A stretch of DNA of 44,815 nt from Yinghuangia soli (GTDB lineage: Bacteria > Actinomycetota > Actinomycetes > Streptomycetales > Streptomycetaceae), in the NCBI RefSeq assembly GCF_021502675.1, contig NZ_JAKFHA010000002.1, positions 369,374-414,188 on the forward strand, read 5' to 3'. This document shows positions 6,872 to 14,134 of this stretch, piece after piece; the stretch's first letter is position 1, and every line of letters begins with the position of its first letter. The translations under genes and the position numbers were made by a program. The notes beneath the pieces were generated by a model. The model was not told the origin of the DNA, ran no database searches, and saw nothing but the letters and a program-made list of their open reading frames with translations.

Positions 6872-8973
6872 GCGGCAGTTCCTTGGGTAGAGGAAGGGCG
6901 GTCGCAATCGCCGCCGGGGTGGGTGGTCTGGCCGGGCTCGATCACGGCCATGTCGTCGTGGCAGACGGTGCACTTCGCGATGACGAGTTCGGGCAGCGAG
7001 GGGGCGCCCGGGACGTCTTCCGGTGACTCCGCGGCGACTACTGGGGGTGACTGCCGTTCGGACAGTCGGGTCACGGTTTCCTCAGTCGGTCCAGTCGGTT
7101 CAGCACTTTGGGGCGTGACCCGACTGGACTGACTGTGGTCCGACTGGGCCTCATGAGGGTGCACCCACACGGTTCCGCCCCCGAAGCCCTGACGCTCCGT
7201 AGTCGTCACCTTGGCCTTGCCGCGGGCCCTCTTGATCGTGGACTCGGAAAAGCTCTGGGCCTTCGCGGCCTTCATCACGTCCGCCCGGGGGGCTTCGCCA
7301 CCGTTGCTCGCGAGGTACCCGAGCAGCCACGTCACGGCCTCCGCGCGCTCGCCTGCTTCTTCGGTGTCGATGGGGGCCGACAGGGTGTCCTCGACGCTGC
7401 GGTCGGTCGGGCCGGTGAACTCCAGGCACCCGACGTTGGCCACGCCCTTGGGCGTGACGACGTCGGTGCTGTCGATCCGATAGCCGAGGGACGGCAGGTC
7501 GAGCAGGCGGCCAAGGCTGTTCTTCGTCTGGGTCATCACCTGCTCGTCGCTCTCGCGGTCGCGGGCGAACGCGATGACGGCGCGGGCCAGATCTTTGAAT
7601 GCCCCGGATCCGGAGATCAGTTGCGATGCGTCGTTGCCGCCGGCCTTGTTGAAGTGCGCGATGCCGAGGGTGAGGCACGCGGTTCGCTCGGCCATGCGCA
7701 CTACCGGCTCAAGGGCCTTGCGTACGTCCTGGGTGCGGTGGGCGTCGGTGCCAGTGCCGAGGGTGGACATCAACGGGTCGATGATCAGCGCGGCGGCTTC
7801 GTGCTCGACGATGGCCTCCTCCACGAGGAGGCAGTCGTGCGGAAGGCTGATCATCGTCTCGCCGTGCTCGGCCGTCTCCACTTCCAAGCGGTAGACGAGA
7901 TCGAGGTTGGCGTCCGCGGCCATGAGCCGCGGTACGAGGGTGCGCGACCACGAGTCCTCGACCGCGGCGTAGAACACGGCTCGCGGGCGGCCGCGGAACG
8001 AGCCGGGCAGGTTGCCGCGGGTGAGCTGGGCGGCGAGCCAGATCCCGAACGAGGACTTGCCGGTGCCCTCCCGTCCGGCCGCAAGCGTCAGCGCTCCGGC
8101 GGGAATCCGGCCTTCCCCGGGCTCGGGTTCCCATGCCCAGATCACCGGTTCCGGGGTGATCTGGGACGCGGGCGTCAGCTTGATGCGGCGCTGCGGCGCA
8201 ACCTGGGGCAACGGCGTGGCGTCGTCGGCGAGGGGGATGAGTGCGTCGAGCCCCAGGCCGTAGCCGAGGTGGTCGGCGGCGTCCTTGCCGGCCGCGGGTT
8301 CGACGACGCGGAAGGGGAGTCCGGCGCGTCGCAGCGACTGGGCGACCTGGGCGGCGTGCTTGCGTCCGGCCTTGTCCTTGTCGGCGATGACGACGACTTC
8401 CTTGGCGCCGACGAAGTGTTTCGTGTCTGCGTCCTGCCACTTGCCTGCGCCGCCGGTGTTGGTCGTGGCGACCACCCCGATTGCTGCGAGCGCTTCGACG
8501 TCCTTCTCGCCCTCGACGACCGCGATGCGTTCCCCATCGGCGGCGGCGCGTACGACGTCCGGCAGCCGATAGAGCACCTTCCCGATGCCCTTGACGCCCG
8601 CGGACCCATCAGGTCCGTACTGCCGGAACGTCTTCTTTTCGCCGTTGAACCCGGGTTCGTAGCGCTTGACGACGTAGAGCACTTCGCCGTGCTCATCGGT
8701 GTACGCGTACTCGGCGGCGACCTGGGCGTGCACGTGGTGCCTCTCGGTTCGGGGCTCGTCGTACAGGTCGGCGAGCTTCAGGTCGAGCGCGGTCATCACG
8801 TCGCCCGGAAGGCATCCGGCGTGGCAGTTGATGACCACCCCGTCGCCGGCGGCGTTGATGTTGACCGACAGGGACGGAGCCTGGTCGGGGTGTGCCGGGC
8901 ACTGCCACGACGACCCGCGGCCGCTGCAGCCGCGGGCGGTAAGCGCGTTGGTGATGCGGTCAAATGCGGTCAT
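6868..8973 (-). CDS. Primase-helicase (CHC2-type zinc finger, TOPRIM, RecA-like AAA_25 helicase)
   Basis: A 701-residue replication protein. The N-terminal zinc finger uses C25, H28, C50 and C54 (C-P-A-H ... N-C-H-A-G-C). A TOPRIM domain follows at about 145-250 (RIAVVEGEKDVEALAAIG; VVVIADKDKAGRKHA). The C-terminal RecA-like ATPase has Walker A GREGTGKS with K306 and AALIIDPL as Walker B, as in RepA/AAA_25 helicases. The last 30 residues add a second small zinc site (KCTVCHDD, then HPGGDC). The protein probably primes and unwinds DNA for autonomous replication after excision. ATG 8973 overlaps the upstream stop (ATGA), and its own stop is coupled to the next gene (GTGA). Confidence 0.88.
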   Translation of the reverse strand: MTAFDRITNALTARGCSGRGSSWQCPAHPDQAPSLSVNINAAGDGVVINCHAGCLPGDVMTALDLKLADLYDEPRTERHHVHAQVAAEYAYTDEHGEVLYVVKRYEPGFNGEKKTFRQYGPDGSAGVKGIGKVLYRLPDVVRAAADGERIAVVEGEKDVEALAAIGVVATTNTGGAGKWQDADTKHFVGAKEVVVIADKDKAGRKHAAQVAQSLRRAGLPFRVVEPAAGKDAADHLGYGLGLDALIPLADDATPLPQVAPQRRIKLTPASQITPEPVIWAWEPEPGEGRIPAGALTLAAGREGTGKSSFGIWLAAQLTRGNLPGSFRGRPRAVFYAAVEDSWSRTLVPRLMAADANLDLVYRLEVETAEHGETMISLPHDCLLVEEAIVEHEAAALIIDPLMSTLGTGTDAHRTQDVRKALEPVVRMAERTACLTLGIAHFNKAGGNDASQLISGSGAFKDLARAVIAFARDRESDEQVMTQTKNSLGRLLDLPSLGYRIDSTDVVTPKGVANVGCLEFTGPTDRSVEDTLSAPIDTEEAGERAEAVTWLLGYLASNGGEAPRADVMKAAKAQSFSESTIKRARGKAKVTTTERQGFGGGTVWVHPHEAQSDHSQSSRVTPQSAEPTGPTEETVTRLSERQSPPVVAAESPEDVPGAPSLPELVIAKCTVCHDDMAVIEPGQTTHPGGDCDRPSSTQGTAA

Positions 8974-9281
8974 GCGCTCACCCGCTTGCGGCCGAGCCGT
9001 ACGAGGTAGGTGGTGTTGCACGGGGCGCGCCGTATGCCGGGCTGCCGGTGCCGGTGAAGCCGGCCGCACTTCGGGCAGGTGACGACGACCTCGAAGGTCC
9101 CGCGGGTGACGAGCACCCGGCCGCGGATGATCGGGGGCAGTTCGATGAGGACGCCCTGAGTCGGGCGGGACTCTCCACGTGCATGGGAGGGCTGTGCCAC
9201 GATGGCGGCAGACCCGCCGCCCGTGTGGTCTTTCGGAGACCCGCCAGTTAGCCCCTGGCGGGTCTCTGCGCGTCCGGTCAT
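8970..9281 (-). CDS. Small zinc-ribbon-like hypothetical protein
   Basis: A 103-residue protein, coupled at both ends: ATG 9281 overlaps the Xis-like gene stop and its stop overlaps the primase start (both ATGA). The first 45 residues are low in complexity; the rest holds a likely zinc ribbon (VVVTCPKCGRLHRH, then APCNTTYLV). Its place in the operon suggests a role in replication or its control, but this is inference. A strong hairpin (9236-9266) lies in the first codons. Confidence 0.65.
   Translation of the reverse strand: MTGRAETRQGLTGGSPKDHTGGGSAAIVAQPSHARGESRPTQGVLIELPPIIRGRVLVTRGTFEVVVTCPKCGRLHRHRQPGIRRAPCNTTYLVRLGRKRVSA
9236..9266 (-). promoter_or_regulatory. Attenuator-like hairpin in the first codons of the zinc-ribbon gene
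   Basis: GAGACCCGCCAG at 9236-9247 pairs perfectly over 12 bp with 9255-9266 around a seven-base loop. On the minus-strand mRNA it lies 15-46 bases after the start codon, between xis and the primase gene, so it could reduce read-through or act as an attenuator. There is no U tract. Confidence 0.4.
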
Positions 9282-9487
9282 GCCGCGGCGCCCCCGTGGA
9301 CGGTCCTCTCGTCCAGCCACTTCAGGACGGCAGACGCGCGGTAGAACACTCGGCCGGATCGCCCCGGCGCGGTCTTCACGTAGTCGGGGCCGGTGCCGCG
9401 CCACCTGCGTTCAGCGAGCGACTGCGGAGTCGGGAACGGCGAGGGCCATCGTTCGCACACCTGCTTGGGCGACAGGAGCTCGTCCAC
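9278..9487 (-). CDS. Excisionase-like small helix-turn-helix protein
   Basis: A 69-residue MerR/AlpA-like protein (DELLSPKQVCERW, then GTGPDYVKTAPGRSGRVFYRASAVLKWLDER), the pattern of excisionases and other DNA-bending proteins of integrative elements. GTG 9487 is preferred because AAAGGA stands eight bases before it; ATG at 9496 or 9511 would add three or eight residues. It is the first gene of the minus-strand replication operon and lies divergent from the XRE regulator. It probably directs the integrase towards excision and may start the operon's expression (family knowledge plus context). Confidence 0.75.
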   Translation of the reverse strand: MDELLSPKQVCERWPSPFPTPQSLAERRWRGTGPDYVKTAPGRSGRVFYRASAVLKWLDERTVHGGAAA

Positions 9488-9514
9488 GAAAGGCATCCTT
9501 TCTCGGAACATGCG

Positions 9515-9544
9515 TTGCACGTTAGCACCAGATGGGCCTATGCT
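9515..9544 (+). promoter_or_regulatory. Promoter of the XRE-integrase unit
   Basis: TTGCAC (9515-9520) and TATGCT (9539-9544) are 18 bp apart. The expected transcription start is about 9551, exactly at an in-frame ATG, so a leaderless mRNA is possible. The region also lies just upstream of the divergent Xis-like gene. Confidence 0.5.
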
Positions 9545-9616
9545 GCACCCATGAAGCTGATGGTAGCCGATACCGGGAGCAAAACAATGCGGGCCTTGGT
9601 GCATACGCTGAGGCCC

Positions 9617-10120
9617 ATGACTGAGCAGCAGCGCGGGCGGCGCGCGATCGAGACCGGGCCCACTGGAAAGACCGTCGCGGAAAACCTTGCGCGACTGAGG
9701 AAGCTCCGCGGGCTCACCACTCGGCAACTCTCGGCGCTGCTCGAACGCAACGGGCGATCCGTGCCGGCATCCGGAATCACGCGGATGGAGAAGGCCGAGC
9801 GGCAGGTGACGGCGGATGAGCTGATGGCGCTGGCCGTCGCTCTCAACGTCTCGCCCGTAACGCTCCTTCTGCCGGCCGACGCCCGTGGCCAAGCACAGCT
9901 CACGGGCGGTGGCACGGTTGATGCGCGCGACGCGTGGCTCTGGGCGTGGTGCACAGACCCCCTGACGCTCCCGGAGCACGAAGAGGAGGCGGATCGCGCA
10001 GTCACGGAGTTCCTGCTCAACTCGCGGCCGATCGGCCTGTTCTCCACCCAGGACGACGACAGGCTCATGCCCTTCTCGCCCCGAAGGAGGAGGCGGCCCG
10101 ATGGCTCGAGTGTGGATTGA
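9617..10120 (+). CDS. XRE-family helix-turn-helix regulator
   Basis: Residues 15-75 hold the HTH (VAENLARLRKLRGLTTRQLSALLE; SGITRMEKAERQVTADELMALAVALNVSP), typical of actinobacterial element regulators; the rest is acidic with no known domain. ATG 9617 is chosen from the family start (TEQQRGRRAIETGPTG) although its ribosome site is too close. The alternative ATG 9551 would give 189 residues from a leaderless transcript. The gene overlaps the integrase by 20 nt and lies divergent from the Xis-like gene, so it probably controls integration versus excision. Confidence 0.8.
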   Translation: MTEQQRGRRAIETGPTGKTVAENLARLRKLRGLTTRQLSALLERNGRSVPASGITRMEKAERQVTADELMALAVALNVSPVTLLLPADARGQAQLTGGGTVDARDAWLWAWCTDPLTLPEHEEEADRAVTEFLLNSRPIGLFSTQDDDRLMPFSPRRRRRPDGSSVD

Positions 10121-11300
10121 GGACCGGGAGACGCACGCCGACTACCTTGCGGCGATCGCGAAGTGGAAGGTGGCCAAGAAGGCCGGCAGCAAGCGCAAGC
10201 CGCCCGGCCGGTGGCGGGTGCGCTGGTACGACCTCGACGGCAAGGGCAAGGGCCGCGTCTTCGCGAAGAAGCCGGACGCCGAAGACTACGTCCACACCAT
10301 CGAAACCAGGCTCCGGGACGGTTCGTACCGCGACCGGTCCGCATCCAAGATGCTGTTCGGGGAGCTCGCCGACGAATGGCTGAAGTCCCGCAGCACCTTG
10401 AAGCGTTCGTCCCGCGGCCGGTACGCGCACAGCCTCAAGCTGTACGTCCTGCCGCGCTGGGAGTCGATGCAACTGTCCGCAATCCGGCGCGAGGACATCG
10501 CGGCGTGGTCCGCCGAGCTGGGCGCGTCCGGCGGGAAGAACGGGAAGCCGCTCGGGCCGTCGTCGGTCAAGGGTGCGCGCATCGTGTTCGGCATGGTCAT
10601 GAAGTGGGCTGTCGAGACGAACCGGCTCGCATTCAACCCGGCGGCCGGCCTTGCGCTCCCGCGGCCCGCGCCGGCGGACCACGTCTATCTCGACCACGCC
10701 CAGGTCGCGGCGCTCGCGGAAGCCGCGGGTGAGTACGCCGAGTTGATCCTGATGGCGTCCTACACCGGGATGCGCTGGGGCGAGGTGTCGGCGCTCCAAG
10801 TGCGCCGGGTCGACCTCGACACGCGCCGCGCGCACGTCGTCACGGCGTTCGCCGAGGACAACGGCGAGCTGTACGAGGACACCCCGAAGTCCTGGGCGCG
10901 CCGGAAGGTGCCGCTGCCCAGGTTCCTCGTCGAGCGGATGCGGCCGCGGCTGGCCACGATGAAGAAGACGGACCTGCTGTTCACCGCGCCGGGCGGCGGG
11001 TCGCTGCGGCTGCACAACTTCCGCCCTCGCGTGTTCGACCCGGCGGTGAAGGCGGCCGGCCTCGACGAACTCGGCGTGCACCCGCACGTCCTGAAGCACA
11101 CCGCCGCTTCGCTGGCCATCGCGGCAGGCGCGGACATCAAGACGCTTCAGACGATGCTCGGGCACAAGTCCGCGACGCTGACCCTCGATACGTACGGGCA
11201 CCTGATGGACGACCGCCTCGATGACGTCGCCGACCGCCTCGAGGCGGAGCGTGAGAAGGCGCTCAAGAAGACGGAAGAGAGGCCCGGGAAGGGCCCCTAG
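10101..11300 (+). CDS. int: Tyrosine site-specific integrase
   Basis: A 399-residue protein: a basic N-terminal arm-binding part (RWRVRWYDLDGKGKGRVF), a SAM-like core-binding domain (about 85-185) and a catalytic domain. Catalytic positions are R225 (TGMRWGE), H329 (HPHVLKH), H355 (LGHKS) and Y365 (LDTYGH). The usual Arg of the H-x-x-R box is K332 here. ATG 10101 follows GGAGGAGG with a 9-10 base gap, inside the end of the regulator gene. The stop lies 100 bp from the tRNA-Lys 3' end, which marks the target site. The function is integration and, with Xis, excision. Confidence 0.93.
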   Translation: MARVWIEDRETHADYLAAIAKWKVAKKAGSKRKPPGRWRVRWYDLDGKGKGRVFAKKPDAEDYVHTIETRLRDGSYRDRSASKMLFGELADEWLKSRSTLKRSSRGRYAHSLKLYVLPRWESMQLSAIRREDIAAWSAELGASGGKNGKPLGPSSVKGARIVFGMVMKWAVETNRLAFNPAAGLALPRPAPADHVYLDHAQVAALAEAAGEYAELILMASYTGMRWGEVSALQVRRVDLDTRRAHVVTAFAEDNGELYEDTPKSWARRKVPLPRFLVERMRPRLATMKKTDLLFTAPGGGSLRLHNFRPRVFDPAVKAAGLDELGVHPHVLKHTAASLAIAAGADIKTLQTMLGHKSATLTLDTYGHLMDDRLDDVADRLEAEREKALKKTEERPGKGP

Positions 11301-11328
11301 TCCCAAGCATGTGTCATTTGTGCGTCAC

Positions 11329-11355
11329 GCGGCGCCGGATCCGCTCCGGCGCCGC
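11329..11355 (+). terminator. Terminator after the integrase
   Basis: An 11-bp perfect stem (GCGGCGCCGGA with its complement at 11345-11355) and a five-base loop lie 29 bp after the integrase stop. It separates the element from the tRNA-Lys transcript. Confidence 0.7.
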
Positions 11356-11399
11356 CCAGCCTTCCGGCCGTTGACCTGCATCGCAGGGTGTTGCACTGG

Positions 11400-11472
11400 T
11401 GGGGCGCCAGGGGATCGAACCCTGAACCCGCGGATTAAAAGTCCGCTGCTCTGCCGATTGAGCTAGCACCCC
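11400..11472 (-). tRNA. tRNA-Lys (anticodon TTT), integration target
   Basis: A complete 73-nt cloverleaf: acceptor GGGGTGC pairing with GCGCCCC, D-arm GCTC/GAGC, anticodon arm GCGGA-CTTTTAA-TCCGC and T-arm CAGGG-TTCGATC-CCCTG. No CCA is encoded. Its 3' end faces the integrase, so the attachment core probably lies in its 3' half and the tRNA was rebuilt by the element or left intact on insertion. The matching left attachment repeat lies outside the window. Confidence 0.95.
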
Positions 11473-12041
11473 GTGGGCCCGTGGCGGTGGTCGCCGTCAT
11501 CGGGCCCAGGGGGAAGAGTACCCGGATCGCCGGGGGGATGCGTCGGGGTATTCGGCGTGGCGCGCGGGGGTGCGGGCGGGGGCGTGCGCGGGGGTGGGGG
11601 GCGGCGTGCGGGGGGTGGGTGGCGGTGTCGCCACTGTGGGTGGCGAAAGGGCGGCGCACCGGGTGGTGTGCGGGAACCGTACGGGTGGGTGGGGGCGGGG
11701 CGGGGAATTCGCGGGGCGGGATTGCCTTGCGTGACTCTCCGCGTGCCGGGGCGGCCGGGAGCGGGTAATTCCCCCGGCGAAACGGGAAAGATGTCGGAAT
11801 TGCTGGTTCCGGTACCGGGGGCGGATCTGACGCGCTGTTAGGAGCGGGATCAGTGGGCTGGCCTGCGGGTGAGCGGGCGGATGGGAATTTGTCGGCATAG
11901 CGAGAGGGCATGCCGAGTTACTTTCAGTAATATGCGCATTTTTGAATGATCTTGCTTTATTCGCGGTATTGTTCCGACTGGTGTTCTTTGGCACGTCGAA
12001 TTCCTTCTTCAGACTTCGGATACGTCGGGGGACAAGGATCG
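11473..12041. other. 569-bp intergenic region: G-rich block followed by an AT-rich promoter region
   Basis: No convincing gene. Its left end must hold the minus-strand promoter of tRNA-Lys. Positions 11540-11720 are strongly G-rich on the plus strand, with many runs of 3-6 G (potential G-quadruplexes, densest at 11565-11620). Positions 11880-12010 are unusually AT-rich and contain the dyad TTACT-TTC-AGTAA at 11918-11930, a likely regulatory region for the VWA gene. Confidence 0.6.
11918..11930. promoter_or_regulatory. Dyad TTACT-N3-AGTAA in the AT-rich leader of the VWA gene
   Basis: A perfect 5-3-5 inverted repeat in the AT-rich segment 112 bp before the start codon. It overlaps a possible -10 (TAATAT at 11928-11933). 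Operator function is inference. Confidence 0.35.
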
Positions 12042-14036
12042 ATGGCGAGCAGACAACGGCGTCATGGGCAGGGAGGCTCACGCGGGCACCGCAGGGTGAA
12101 TCCCGTGGATCCCCGGGACTTACCGCACCGGCCGCCGGCCGGCGCGCCCTGGTCCGCGGCCCCCGCACAGCCCGCACAGCATGCGCGTGGGGCGCGGCAG
12201 GCGTACGCACCGCCACCGGCGCACCAGGCGCCTCCGGAACCGGTGCGGGTGGACCGGCGGAGGGGGCGCGGCGGTGTGCGGCCCGCGGGCGGCGGGCGGC
12301 CGCGGCGCGGGGCAAGGCGCGGGCGCGGGCGGATATATGCGGTGCTGGCGTTCCTCACGGTTTTCGCGGTGGCGGCCGCGTACGTGCTGATCTATCACCG
12401 GCCCGATCAGGACCCGCCCAAAAGCGGGCCGCTTGCGGCAGGTTCATGCAGTGGTGGTCAGGCGCCGATCCGCGTGGCGGCGTCGCCGGAATTCGCGCCG
12501 GTGGTCGCGAATCTGGTCGGCAAGGTCAATGAAAGCCGCGGGTGCGTGGCCGTCGAAGTGACCGGCCGGTCCGCCGCGGAGCTATTGGCCGCACTGCGGT
12601 CGAATGCCGAGCAGCCGCCCGACCTGTGGATCGCGGATTCGTCGATGCGGCTCCAGGAAGCCGCGGCGGCGCTGGGCGACCGGAATCCGTACCCGCTCAC
12701 CGGTACGCCGCTCGCGTTCACGCCGCTGGTGGTGGCCGTCCCGGAGACGGTCGCGGCGGCGCAGAAGTGGGGCGAGAAGCCGCCGGACTGGCTCACGCTG
12801 CTCAACCGCATCGACGACCGGACGCTGCCGCGCTTCACGGTCAGCAACACGCGGACGACCGAGGGGCTCCTGGGCGTCGTGGCGGTCAGCGCGGCGATGG
12901 CGGCGGTCAACAAGGACCAGAATGTCGCGGCGATGAAGACCTTCGCCTTCCGGAGCAACATCAGTGATGCGGAGACGCCGGCGGCCACGCTGCTGGCGAA
13001 GTCCGCCGGGCTCGGCGATGGACGCCAAGTGCTCTCGGAGGTCGGCGGGTTCGTGGTGACCGAGCAGGCGCTGTGGGCGTACGACAAGGAGCACCCGGCT
13101 GTTCCGTACGTGCCGCTCTACCCGTCCGGGACGCTCGTCCAGGCCGACTTCCCGGCCGTGCTCTCGCAGGCCGCGGCCGCCGACAAGCAGACCGCGGAGC
13201 GGGCCAACGAGGTACTGGGGCTGCTGCGTTCGCCGGAGGGCGCCAAGGCGCTGTCGGCGGCAGGCTTCCGCGGCATGGACCAGCAGCCGCCGCCGAGCGT
13301 GCTGCCGAGCGTGAAGTTCGCGCCGCCGACCCCGCAGACCGGGCCGCCGGGCGACCTGTCCCTGGTGGTCAAGATGGTCCAGGCCTGGGCGGACTACAAG
13401 CCGATGCCGTTCCGGGTGCTCATCCTGGTGGACGGCTCGGGATCAATGAATGAGCCGGTCAAGGGCAAGGACGGCAAGACCAAGGCCGACATCATGCGCG
13501 AATCGAGTGTGGAGACGGCGCAGTTGCTCGGCAAGACGACCGACGTCGGGGTGCGGCACTTTGCGGTCTCGCCGACCCAGAAGGGGCCGTGGATCGAACG
13601 CGTGCCGCTCGGTGCGCTCGAGGCCCCGATCGGGGACAGCACGCGCAAGGAAGTGGTGGTCAAGACGCTCACCGGCTTCCAGGCGCAGAACGGCGCCGGC
13701 ACGCCGCTGTACCGGGCCGTGCTGGACGGGATCGCGGATGCGCAGAAGCAGTACAGCCCCGGTGCGTTCAACCAGATCTTCCTGCTCACCGACGGGAAGG
13801 ACGAGGACACCCCGTTCAGCATGTCCAAGCAGGCGTTCCTGACCGAACTGCGCAAGCTGCAGAACCCGCAGAAGCCGCTGCCGGTCTTCGCGGTCGGCTA
13901 CGGCGCCAATGCCGACATGGCCACGCTGCAGGAGATCGCCAAGATGACGGGCGGGCTCGCGGTGCCGTCCGTCGACCCGGGCGATCTGGTCAAGGCGATC
14001 TCGCAGATCCTCGTGTTCAACCGGCCCACCGGCTGA
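12042..14036 (+). CDS. Membrane-anchored substrate-binding and von Willebrand factor A domain protein
   Basis: A 664-residue protein with a Pro/Arg-rich cytoplasmic N-terminus (1-96), one membrane helix (RIYAVLAFLTVFAVAAAYVLIYH, about 97-120), a periplasmic-binding-protein-like domain (135-430; IRVAASPEFAPVV ... DLWIADSS) and a VWA domain (455-660) with the MIDAS motif DGSGS at 464-468 and T-D-G-K-D-E. The order is typical of a conserved actinobacterial extracytoplasmic family of unknown ligand. ATG 12042 (AAGGA three bases before) is preferred to an upstream ATG at 11946, whose extra residues look non-coding. It is not part of the mobile element. Confidence 0.85.
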   Translation: MASRQRRHGQGGSRGHRRVNPVDPRDLPHRPPAGAPWSAAPAQPAQHARGARQAYAPPPAHQAPPEPVRVDRRRGRGGVRPAGGGRPRRGARRGRGRIYAVLAFLTVFAVAAAYVLIYHRPDQDPPKSGPLAAGSCSGGQAPIRVAASPEFAPVVANLVGKVNESRGCVAVEVTGRSAAELLAALRSNAEQPPDLWIADSSMRLQEAAAALGDRNPYPLTGTPLAFTPLVVAVPETVAAAQKWGEKPPDWLTLLNRIDDRTLPRFTVSNTRTTEGLLGVVAVSAAMAAVNKDQNVAAMKTFAFRSNISDAETPAATLLAKSAGLGDGRQVLSEVGGFVVTEQALWAYDKEHPAVPYVPLYPSGTLVQADFPAVLSQAAAADKQTAERANEVLGLLRSPEGAKALSAAGFRGMDQQPPPSVLPSVKFAPPTPQTGPPGDLSLVVKMVQAWADYKPMPFRVLILVDGSGSMNEPVKGKDGKTKADIMRESSVETAQLLGKTTDVGVRHFAVSPTQKGPWIERVPLGALEAPIGDSTRKEVVVKTLTGFQAQNGAGTPLYRAVLDGIADAQKQYSPGAFNQIFLLTDGKDEDTPFSMSKQAFLTELRKLQNPQKPLPVFAVGYGANADMATLQEIAKMTGGLAVPSVDPGDLVKAISQILVFNRPTG

Positions 14037-14134
14037 GCCGGGCGGCGACCGGACGACGAGCGCTCGGACGGCGGGCAGCGGGCAGCGAGCGTCGGAGAAG
14101 GGTGAAGCGGCGGGCGGTCGGCGGGAATTGCCGG

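Larger units (their letters stand above)
1..11472. mobile_element. Right part of an integrated AICE-like element carrying a phage capsid gene, inserted at tRNA-Lys(UUU)
   Basis: The region runs from the window edge to the tRNA-Lys gene. It holds an FtsK/SpoIIIE-type translocase, XRE-DUF5753/DUF397 regulators, an HK97-type capsid, a primase-helicase, an Xis-like protein, an XRE regulator and a tyrosine integrase whose stop lies 100 bp from the tRNA 3' end. An integrase next to the 3' end of a tRNA is the established arrangement for tRNA-targeting elements, with attR inside the tRNA 3' half. Translocase, primase, Xis and Int together match actinomycete integrative and conjugative elements. The capsid gene does not belong to that set. 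The left end is outside the window, so total size and full gene content are unknown. Confidence 0.85.

Noticed and set aside
7108-9009. 633-codon antisense frame over the primase-helicase
   Set aside because: Shadow frame; the primase-helicase zinc, TOPRIM and Walker motifs lie on the other strand.
1-11472. Complete prophage
   Set aside because: No portal, terminase, tail or lysis genes are seen in this part; the gene set is AICE-like apart from the capsid.
11435-11911. 158-codon minus-strand frame over the tRNA-Lys flank
   Set aside because: Overlaps the tRNA and is Pro/Arg low complexity caused by the G-rich block.
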